Assembly (NCBI GenBank): GCA_964019055.1
Contig: OZ025208.1
Span: forward strand, 4,910,453 to 4,974,452
Direction: 5' to 3'
Length of the DNA: 64,000 nt
DNA from: Anthopleura xanthogrammica
Taxonomy: Eukaryota > Cnidaria > Anthozoa > Actiniaria > Actiniidae
Below, piece after piece: positions 9,702 to 17,032 of this stretch. The first letter of the stretch is position 1; every line of letters begins with the position of its first letter. The notes beneath the pieces were generated by a model that worked only from the letters and a program-made list of their open reading frames with translations, ran no database searches and was not told the origin of the DNA. Position numbers and translations under genes: made by a program.

Positions 9702-11252
9702 ACCGTCAAGAAATACTTACCTGAAATACTTACCAAGAGCGAAATAAGACGAGTAAGCAAACAAATCCTCGAGAGAATCAACACTGACGTAAGAAACAAA
9801 ACAGCACTTAATCAATGGAAAAACTCGTCATCCGTAATCAACTGGTTCACAAACATCCCTAACAAACAACAACACACGTTCGCCATATTTGACATCGAAA
9901 GCTTCTACCCCTCCATAACCGAAGAACTTTTAACTAATGCAATCCACTTCGCCAAGAAACACACTAATATAACCAGCCAAGACATTGACATTATCATGCA
10001 CGCTAGAAAATCCCTCCTATTTGACAACGGTAACGCCTGGATAAAGAAAGACAACAACAACATGTTCGACGTCACGATGGGAAGCTACGACGGAGCAGAA
10101 GTATGTGAACTAGTTGGACTATTTATTCTCAACAACTTATGCGACAAATACGGAAAGGGCAACATAGGACTGTACAGGGACGACGGACTTGCCATCTTTA
10201 AGAACACGACTGGACCACAAGCAGAAAGAATAAGAAAGGACATAACGAGACAATTTAAGAAACACGGCCTTAATATCACCATACAAACCAACCTGAAAGC
10301 AGTAAACTACCTTGACGTCACATTCAACTTAACAAACGAATCCTACTACCCCTACAGAAAGCCAAACGACGAGCCACTGTATATCAACACGAAATCTAAC
10401 CACCCACCTTCCATAATCAAACAGCTACCCGCAGCTATCAACCGCAGAATAACCGACATTTCATGCAACGAAGAAGCATTCAACGCAGCTAAGCCACTCT
10501 ACGAAACAGCACTAAAAAACAGCGGATTCACAGAAACCCTCACATACAATAACCATAACACATCTGCACCACAAAGAAAAAACAGAAAGAGAAATATTAT
10601 ATGGTTTAACCCTCCATTCAGCAAAAACGTACAAACTAACGTAGGAAAAACCTTCCTTAACCTTATTCAGAAGCACTTCCCTAAAAATCACAAGTTCCAC
10701 TGCATCTTCAACAAGAACAACGTTAAAGTCAGCTACAGTTGCATGGAAAATATGACAAGCATAATCAACAAACACAACAAGAAAATAACTAACAACAGCC
10801 CCGCAACCTCTTCACAGAACGACTGCAACTGCCGAAAAAAAGACCAATGCCCACTAGAAAACAACTGCCTCACAACCAGCATAGTGTACAACGCACGAGT
10901 AACCACAGAAGACGACATACCCGCAAAGAACTACATCGGACTAACAGAAGGAACATTTAAACAACGGTATACGCAACACAAGCTATCTTTCCGAAACAGA
11001 AAATACGCCAACAGCACTGAACTATCAAAACACATCTGGACACTTCAAGACAACAAGAAAATTTACCACATCAAATGGTCAATCATCACCTCAGCAAAAG
11101 CCTACAATAATATTTCTAAGAAATGCAATCTCTGCTTAGCAGAAAAATTGAACATTATTAAAGCAGATAAAACCAACCTTCTCAACAAAAGATCAGAACT
11201 TATTTCAAAATGCCGCCACGAAAACAAATATTACTTAAGCCGGATAACATAA
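9702..11252 (+). CDS. Penelope-like RT/GIY-YIG endonuclease, 5'-truncated, right arm
   Basis: An open frame runs from 9615, but its first 29 codons are antisense of the left arm. PLE-like sequence begins about 9702 (TVKKYLPEIL). Numbering from 9615: RT motif A FDIESFYPS at 92-100, motif B GSYDGAEVCE at 156-165, motif C YRDD at 187-190, NYLDVTF at 231-237. A cysteine-rich linker spans 404-418 (CNCRKKDQCPLENNC), and the GIY-YIG nuclease starts at YIG 440-442 with Arg451 and His455. The C-terminal CNLCLAEKL and LLNKRSELISKCRH motifs are typical of cnidarian PLEs in my recollection. Intact PLE proteins are usually well over 700 residues; here the N-terminus and RT motifs 1-2 are missing. Catalytic aspartates look intact. 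Transcripts, if any, would start in the opposite arm. Confidence 0.9.
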   Translation, partial: TVKKYLPEILTKSEIRRVSKQILERINTDVRNKTALNQWKNSSSVINWFTNIPNKQQHTFAIFDIESFYPSITEELLTNAIHFAKKHTNITSQDIDIIMHARKSLLFDNGNAWIKKDNNNMFDVTMGSYDGAEVCELVGLFILNNLCDKYGKGNIGLYRDDGLAIFKNTTGPQAERIRKDITRQFKKHGLNITIQTNLKAVNYLDVTFNLTNESYYPYRKPNDEPLYINTKSNHPPSIIKQLPAAINRRITDISCNEEAFNAAKPLYETALKNSGFTETLTYNNHNTSAPQRKNRKRNIIWFNPPFSKNVQTNVGKTFLNLIQKHFPKNHKFHCIFNKNNVKVSYSCMENMTSIINKHNKKITNNSPATSSQNDCNCRKKDQCPLENNCLTTSIVYNARVTTEDDIPAKNYIGLTEGTFKQRYTQHKLSFRNRKYANSTELSKHIWTLQDNKKIYHIKWSIITSAKAYNNISKKCNLCLAEKLNIIKADKTNLLNKRSELISKCRHENKYYLSRIT

Positions 11253-11369
11253 ATTATCGCACCTTGATAGAACAATAACACTATTGTAAATACATAACAA
11301 TACTCCAATTATAGATTATAGCGCCTCAGGTATATATAGACTACAGTATGGATCATTCTTTATTAAAGA

Positions 11370-11409
11370 CTGTCTGAAGATCGCGTAAGCGTGAAACTCC
11401 GAGTAACAG
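11370..11409 (+). ncRNA. Hammerhead ribozyme motif, right PLE 3' end
   Basis: Stem I is CTGT (11370-11373) with ACAG (11406-11409). The first core box CTGAAGA is 11374-11380. Stem II is CGC/GCG closing GTAA within 11381-11392. GAA is 11393-11395. Stem III is ACTC (11396-11399) with GAGT (11401-11404) around one base. The cleavage triplet GTA ends at 11405. This fits a type I hammerhead with a minimal stem III; such motifs are known in Penelope-like elements and often act as dimers because stem III is so short. It lies 118 bp after the ORF stop. Confidence 0.7.
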
Positions 11410-11475
11410 CAAAAGTTATGTCTTGTCTTTGATCTATCTACAATCCATAATCTATAACGCTCTACATGTCAATGT

Positions 11476-11528
11476 ATTGAGCACTTTACCGTCAAAATAG
11501 ACACATCCAGATATATATATATATATAT
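11476..11528 (+). repeat. Right direct repeat plus (TA)n flanking the PLE palindrome
   Basis: ATTGAGCACTTTACCG, AATAGACACATCCAG and an (AT)n tract repeat the 7916-7977 sequence in the same orientation with a few substitutions. It could be a PLE terminal (pLTR-like) piece, or a duplicated target containing the TA tract. Confidence 0.75.
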
Positions 11529-11534
11529 GTAGGT

Positions 11535-11821
11535 AGGAGTAAAGACTTCGGAAGGCATATGTTGTTGTATATTGGCTTTAATCCAAACGTTTCGCCTGTC
11601 AAGGCTTCGTCAGTGAATGCTCTTTGAGCGTACAACGTAAAGTATCTTATAACTGAAAAAAAATCTATAATTTGCATATAAGAGACAATGGTCTGTTGTC
11701 TCGTATTGTAGTTATAGTACAATAGTGTATTTATAGTAAAGAAAGGAATCGTCCTATACAGCCATTCATGATGTTGTTATGAAATCTTTTGATTTCAATG
11801 GCTTCTATAATGCGTTATAAC
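11535..11821 (-). mobile_element. 3'-end fragment of a second Penelope-like element
   Basis: On the minus strand the fragment begins at the (TA)n tract (11822-11848). It carries the last codons of a PLE frame (11818-11731, reading IIEAIEIKRF and ending in TAA), then about 110 bp of untranslated sequence and a hammerhead motif at 11618-11581. The IEAIEIKR sequence matches the usual C-terminal end of the GIY-YIG region in these elements. Everything 5' of this is gone. Confidence 0.65.
11581..11618 (-). ncRNA. Hammerhead ribozyme motif, second PLE fragment
   Basis: The minus strand reads AUUCA (stem I), CUGACGA, a GCCU/AGGC stem II with a UGAC loop, GAA, ACGU as a self-complementary stem III with no loop, U, then UGGAU pairing with AUUCA (one G-U pair). 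The loopless stem III can only form between two molecules, as expected for dimeric hammerheads of PLEs. Confidence 0.6.
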
Positions 11822-11848
11822 ATATATATATATATATATATATATATG
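11822..11848. repeat. (TA)n microsatellite between PLE fragments
   Basis: Pure TA run that separates the second and third PLE fragments. It is one of four such tracts in this nest (the others end near 7977, 11528 and 12714), which supports repeated insertion at TA-rich sites. Confidence 0.95.
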
Positions 11849-11929
11849 AAAAATGAGGTGTTGCCATGCCTTGAATATATGTGAACTTAGAAATAAATGA
11901 ATTCTTAAGGCAAATTTCTTGGTTTATTT

Positions 11930-11963
11930 TCAAACGTTTGGCCTGTTACAGCTTCGTCAGTGA
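11930..11963 (-). ncRNA. Degenerate hammerhead-like motif, third PLE fragment
   Basis: CUGACGA and a GCUG/CAG-type stem II are present, followed by ACGUU. The second core box is CAA instead of GAA (position 11940), and stem I is reduced to UCA/UGA. The change hits an invariant core base, so this copy should be inactive. Confidence 0.45.
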
Positions 11964-12041
11964 TATGATAATTATTTTCGATTACATTGTGATTAAGTAA
12001 ACTAGAACAAAAGCCTGTGTTAAGGTTCATTGAACCTAGTG

Positions 12042-12534
12042 TCATTCTATAGATAATGTGCGTCCATTAAAGATGTTGCTCTTGTGTTTTCTTATTTCTA
12101 ACACTTCAATGATCTTGCGCGTGTGGACAGTATGGATGTTATTGTGTAGTATTTCCCAGGAGATGTCGTTTAAAGATGGTTTACTATTATGTGTAAGTAG
12201 ATGTACGTAAACTGTTTGTTTCTTCAATGTTCTTTAAGTCTTGTGCTAATTGTTCTACTGGATTCTCCAATGTACATCAAATTGCAATGAGAACATTGGT
12301 TTTTGTATACACAGTTCTTTTTAAGGCATCTGTTGGTGACTAATGCAGTAGAACAAGTGTCGCAGTTATCCGGGCATTGTTGTTTCTCTTTCGGTGGTGT
12401 AAAGATACTTGCTGATGAACGTCCGTTCATTTGGATGACTCTAATGTTATTAAGCCCTGTCCGTTTGATAACATCTTGTGTTTCTCGTTTGAGATTTTTT
12501 GATTGATATATGGTATTTTGATGTATATATAATC
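12042..12534 (-). pseudogene. Penelope-like C-terminal remnant with a frameshift
   Basis: From about 12534 the frame reads through IYQSKNLKRETQDVIKRTG and a cysteine cluster (CPDNCDTC, CLKKNC, CSHC). It reaches the GIY-YIG start YIGESSRTISTRLKEH and stops at 12224. The sense continues in another frame from about 12227 (KKQTVYVHLLTHN) to ISWEILHNN and the C-terminal RKIIEVLEIRKHK, ending at 12042. One single-base frameshift near 12226 separates the two. No RT core is left. Of the same broad class as the palindromic element but clearly a different family. Confidence 0.75.
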
Positions 12535-12673
12535 TTGTTCTTGTCCTAGAGATGGTACATTGCTTTTACTATCAGAGGAGAAAAGTGTACACCATCAAAC
12601 ACACATTGCGTAAAAGCAAAGTACCATCTCTAGAACAAGAACGCACATTATCTATAGAATGACACTAGGTTCA

Positions 12674-12676
<3 letters not shown>

Positions 12677-12714
<38 letters not shown>
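12677..12714. repeat. (TA)n microsatellite
   Basis: TA run of about 38 bp. It lies at the junction of the third PLE fragment and the next inverted-repeat element. Confidence 0.95.
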
Positions 12715-12717
<3 letters not shown>

Positions 12718-13935
12718 CGATATGCAGAAATTCTGATCCACCTGAGCGAAGTATATAACTATATCGGGTGCATTGTGGGAATGATTTTGTGCGCGATTCA
12801 AAGTAAAGAAGCGTGACTAGCGTGGAGTTGATTGCCAGCGCTATATTGTACACTATGTAGCATCGAACAACTCGACGTTTTGCTTACATTATTGAAAACA
12901 CTGATGCTTGCTCAAAGAGCTGATACTGATTTATGAACTTCTCACTCAATGAGGAATTTTCCCTGCATTTGTGAGGACGGAAATAACTTTTGGTTTTCTA
13001 TCTCAAGTGTAAAGTGTGTCGAAATAAATCACGACTCAATTCTCTTTTGATATTCACGGAGCAAATTTATAGCTACAATAACGTAGATTTACATAGTATT
13101 CTGACTTTTGCATAACTCAATTGCAAACCTTTCAGTCTTTTGAGCCAGACATCAGGGAAAGATTAAACTTATACCCGAGAAGTATTTTTAATTTAGAATA
13201 TAAGATTCCATTGCTTGAAACATCAGAGGAGAAAGTGTGCACAATAACACAAATTTTATATTTTGCGTTTAATCGAATCACACTACTTATAAGAATAAAC
13301 TCTGTAGCTTGTAAAAACCAAAAGTTATTTCCGTCCTCACAAATGCAGGGAAAATTCCTCATTGAGTGAGAAGTTCATAAATCATTATCAGCTCTTTGAG
13401 CAAGCATCAGTGTTTTCAATAATGTAAGCAAAACGTCTATTGCTTTCTTTGCATAAATTAAACAGTTTGAAAGACAATTTCATCCGAATATCCTAAATAT
13501 TTTTAATTACGCCTTCATCGACTTTAGCGTATATCTAAAACACTCAACGTAATCTCAAGCTTTGGTACTATAGTTGTAATTGAATGTAAAGTTTGTTTTA
13601 CCGTTACATGTTCTTGGGCGATTAAATTATTTGAGCAGAGGTCACGACAGAAAAAAACTGAACTTTCTTTGCCTTGTGTTGACTTTAATTATTTGGTTAA
13701 CGACGTTACTTTGAGAGACAACGTTTTGGAGTAGTCTGGTGTTTTAAATAACATTTAGGTTCTCGCCTTCCGAGTTGTTCGATGCTATATAGTGTATAAT
13801 ATAGCGCTGACAATCAACTCCACGCTAGTCACTCTTCTTTACTTTGAATCGCGCGCGAAATTATTCCCACAATGCACCCGATATAGTTATATACTTCGCT
13901 CAGGTGGATCAGAATTTCTGCATATCGCTGTATAT
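12715..13935. mobile_element. Nested inverted-repeat element, about 1.2 kb
   Basis: The outer arms 12715-12874 and 13771-13930 are reverse complements (about 160 bp, with scattered substitutions). The inner arms 12875-12997 and 13315-13436 are reverse complements as well. On the left the two arms are contiguous; on the right they are split by 334 bp (13437-13770). Either the right side took an insertion or the left side lost a segment. The 13121-13369 frame (82 codons) in the middle has no recognisable domain. No transposase seen. It abuts TA-rich sequence on both sides. Confidence 0.65.
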
Positions 13936-14063
13936 ATATATACAGCTTTTTGCAAAAATTATGGCCGCTTCAAGTATATATACAAGTATATAAAAAGTGC
14001 ATCAGAAATTATGGGATATCATCGCTGATATTTTTTTCGGGTTGAAATGATTAATAAAAATAT

Positions 14064-14070
<7 letters not shown>

Positions 14071-14116
<46 letters not shown>
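14071..14116. repeat. (AAT)n microsatellite
   Basis: About 15 uninterrupted AAT trinucleotides. Confidence 0.95.
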
Positions 14117-15013
14117 GGAAATAAGCATAATAAAACGTGAAATATTTCTTTAGTCTTACAGTAATTAAATAAAAGAATTTTATGATTCAAGTGATTTCCG
14201 CAAGACTAGATAAAAAAGAAGACAAGGTTGTCCTGCTCGAAGTTTAATCAAAACTCAAAAACGTTAAAAGTGCACGAAGATGTGCTCTCTTAGTTCATAC
14301 TCTCTTGCTATAATAATCACAAAATATTAGCCCATAGAAAGCTAACAATCTCCCCTTTCTCTTTCTCCTCCCCGTTTTACCTCTCCCTTATAATTTATAT
14401 ATAAATTTATAAATTTTTATTCCGCATCACTCAAAACACAGCTACTATACGAATATAAAGTATGTGCAATAAGATACCTTGTAAGTTAACATTATTATTA
14501 TAGCAGTTCACAAGTATTTAAATTTATAATTTCATTAATTCGTGTTACCTAGCTAGATTAGCTCCTTAGTGACTCTAGATAACCAATACCATAATTTTGT
14601 AAATATAGAGATGTAATTATTACAATTTTTTTGTAAAGCCTTTTTGGTATAAATTTATATCATTGTATTGTATAAATATAGCAGTTATATTGTACACAGA
14701 CTTGCAGCACTTCACTTGCAATATGCAACGACTAGTTAAATTTATAGCTTGTTATCAATGAGTGGTAAAGACATGGGACTGCGTAGTGAAGTCTGCTAGG
14801 TTTTAGAAAGTTTATAAATAAGTATGCATGAAGCTATAGCGGCAATTGTAAAACAATTTTTCTTACAATAGATGATGGCATACCATATGATACTTGCTTT
14901 GGGAAGGAGTTCTTGAACTTAGAAGAACTTAGAATAATATAGAAAGAAAGAAAGAAAGTGTAAACTAAGGTAGTAGTGAATATCAAAGTAGATGAATGAG
15001 AAGCCGTCAAGTT

Positions 15014-15037
15014 GCTGTTGTTGTTGTTGTTGTTGTA
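15014..15037. repeat. (GTT)n microsatellite
   Basis: Eight GTT-type trinucleotides, the first interrupted (GCT). Confidence 0.9.
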
Positions 15038-15399
15038 CATTGTGCAAGAAAAGACTACAGTAGTATTAAGAAAGTATTAAGAATACATATTTAAGCTAAA
15101 GAAACATAGTTCCTGGAAAAAAACGCTGGAGCCTTAAGGATAAACAAGCAGAATGGAAGCAAAAACAAGCGAATTCATGTGGGTTTCAGCCTAAAAACCC
15201 AACCACGTGCAAACTACTACAACAAGCTTATACGTGTTCGGGAAAAAAAGTAATTTTCGAAAGAGGAAAAAAGCTGTAACCCAGGAAGTAAATGTGTAGA
15301 AGGGAAGAAATAATGTTTGTGTTGGTGTCTTTACAGTTAAGCGTAGATTATGATATTTTGTTACCTTTTAAAAGCGAGTGTTTCTGTGGAGTCAGTCGT

Positions 15400-16200
15400 G
15401 GTCATCAGTGAGGGAGGCGAAGGACTAAGTGAGGCCTTTGAATATGATTAGAATGTATAATGAGGTGACCCGACAGGCTTTGCGGTCACTCGCGCGCTCA
15501 AATGGGGTATGGAATATCGGCAACGAGGGACTTGAGGACATCATTAAGTCCTATGACGGTTTAAATCCGTGTGAACACGAAGAAATGTGTGCACACCTGC
15601 TCCTGGTAGGACGGGGGAGGTAGTATAAAGGAAATATTTCGGCCAAGATGATCGGAAAAGGCAGCTTATTCCGATGTGAATTTGAGTCCTACGAGTGAAG
15701 CAGGGGCCCTCGTTGGCGAACTCGTCTTGGACCGACGGAAATGAAATTTGCTCGGGCTGTAGACCAGCCGTGGGTAGGCGGCGAGTGATTGGCTTGTTGG
15801 TGCCCAAGACTTAGTTGTAGCTGTTGTTGGTGAGGGGGTATTCCATGACGGTTTTCAGTCCTGTTGGGTACCCTGTGCTTGTTGGTTTTGCTGTGGTCAG
15901 TGGAGTCCTGGGGGCGAAGAAGGGAGGGGTGGTCGTATCTATATAGCAGTGTCCGTGTATCTCCGTAGTAGTCAGATATGACCCCTTACGGGCTCGTTCT
16001 TGTTTTTTTCGAAGCAATGAAGAGCTCGCGAGCTTGCTCGTGCACTCGACTATACCACACCAAAACATTGATTCGACTGGAAACCCGTTCTTTGTAGCCT
16101 CAATTGAGCAGCCTTTTCGGTCAATATGTATGTAATAGTTCGTGTAGGTCCTTTGTGGGTGAATATCCAATTATACAAAATTGTAACCCAATGATGAATT
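15400..16200 (-). other. GC-richer stretch with unrecognised open frames
   Basis: Clearly less AT-rich than its surroundings. On the minus strand a frame runs 16170-15811, meets a single TAA, then stays open in the same frame to 15544 (about 208 codons with one stop). On the plus strand 15429-15623 is open for 64 codons. None matches a family I know. It may be a decayed gene or element, or exonic or non-coding RNA sequence. Confidence 0.3.
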
Positions 16201-16703
16201 TTGGCACGCTGTCATTGGTTTAAATGGGTCACGTGCAGGACGGGTCCAGTAGCAGAGGAAAACGTTACAAAAGAAAAAAAAAACATAGAAAACAAAGAAC
16301 CTCGGTTTTTACAATCATTTGAAAGTAACGTACAAAGACTGGTTTGAGAAAGCTACGCCAGGAAACACGAAAAAATCCATAAAGTATACTGTAAATATCT
16401 TCAATGGTAGACATCCTTGTTTCGTGAATGAAGTTTTTGGTTTGCTTTTGAAACTGTTTTTATAAACTAATAAAAACCAACAACAAATTCGACAACTGAC
16501 GTGAAACAATGGTATATTCAATGTCAAAAACCTTTCACTTACCAAAATAATTGTTTTTATATCCAGCATTGAGACGAGAGACAATTAGTTTTTGATAACT
16601 CTAGAGATGTAGGGTTAATGAATTTTGCTGCAACCATTCCTCAGAGTCGTTCGGTAACAAAATAGATAAACCCGTTCTGGCTCACTGGAATATCCCCTGA
16701 TAT
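16201..16703. other. AT-rich flank of the satellite array
   Basis: No supported gene. An A-rich run lies at 16271-16284. The satellite begins abruptly at 16704 with no visible transition sequence or terminal repeat. Confidence 0.5.
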
Positions 16704-17032
16704 TGGGGTTTTGGCTGAGAAAAGGTGCTTTTTGGTCAAAAAAACTGTTTTTTGCTGACAAAATTTGAAATTTGCTGAGAATTTTCTTTGGCTCAAAACA
16801 CGACGTTTTCACTGCTAAACGCACATTTTGGCCGAGGAAAGCACATTTTCGGTGTCCAAAACACTGTTTTGCTGGAAAAAAAAGCTTTTTAGCCCAAAAA
16901 ACTGAAAAATGGCCATTTTGGCTCTCAAAACCAGGTTTTTCGCTGACGGCGTGCCCTGTTTGCTGAAACCCCCACTTTTTGCTCATGAAAATACCTCTTG
17001 AGATAAAAACACGACGTTTTGGCGAAAAAAAA

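Larger units (their letters stand above)
7974..11456. mobile_element. Palindromic Penelope-like retroelement: two 5'-truncated copies head to head
   Basis: 7974-9697 is the reverse complement of 9733-11456, apart from a 35-bp central spacer (9698-9732). By reading, there are only isolated mismatches near the outer ends (for example 8030/11400, and one near 7985/11445). Each arm carries the reverse transcriptase catalytic core, the cysteine linker, the GIY-YIG domain, a 3' untranslated region and a hammerhead motif. Both copies lack the N-terminal part and the first RT motifs. The 5' ends meet at the centre and the 3' ends point outward. Near-identity implies a recent event or an assembly artefact. 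Confidence 0.9.
11849..12676 (-). mobile_element. Third Penelope-like fragment with a partial inverted copy
   Basis: The minus-strand part runs from about 12569 to 11849: ORF remnant, 3' untranslated sequence and a hammerhead-like end. A short plus-strand copy (12611-12675) repeats two of its pieces. 12611-12641 is complementary to 12539-12569, and 12641-12675 to 12029-12063, so the copy lacks the roughly 475 bp between them. TA tracts lie on both sides. Confidence 0.7.
13943..15380. other. AT-rich intergenic DNA with microsatellites
   Basis: Apart from an (AAT)n run at 14071-14116, an (AGAA)n run near 14940-14957 and a (GTT)n run at 15014-15037, I see no gene or transposon. The 62- and 68-codon frames here run through the microsatellites and are not supported. 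Confidence 0.5.

Noticed and set aside
8512..10918. 61-, 68- and 87-codon frames opposite the PLE coding strand
   Set aside because: They appear symmetrically in both arms as antisense shadows of the RT/GIY-YIG frame.
12671..14028. 60- and 78-codon frames at 12671-12853 (-) and 13792-14028 (+)
   Set aside because: They are the same sequence in the two outer inverted arms and run into TA repeats (poly Tyr-Ile), so they are repeat artefacts.
16315..16584. 89-codon minus-strand frame next to the satellite
   Set aside because: Hydrophobic but without recognisable domain, start context or neighbours; expected by chance in AT-rich DNA.
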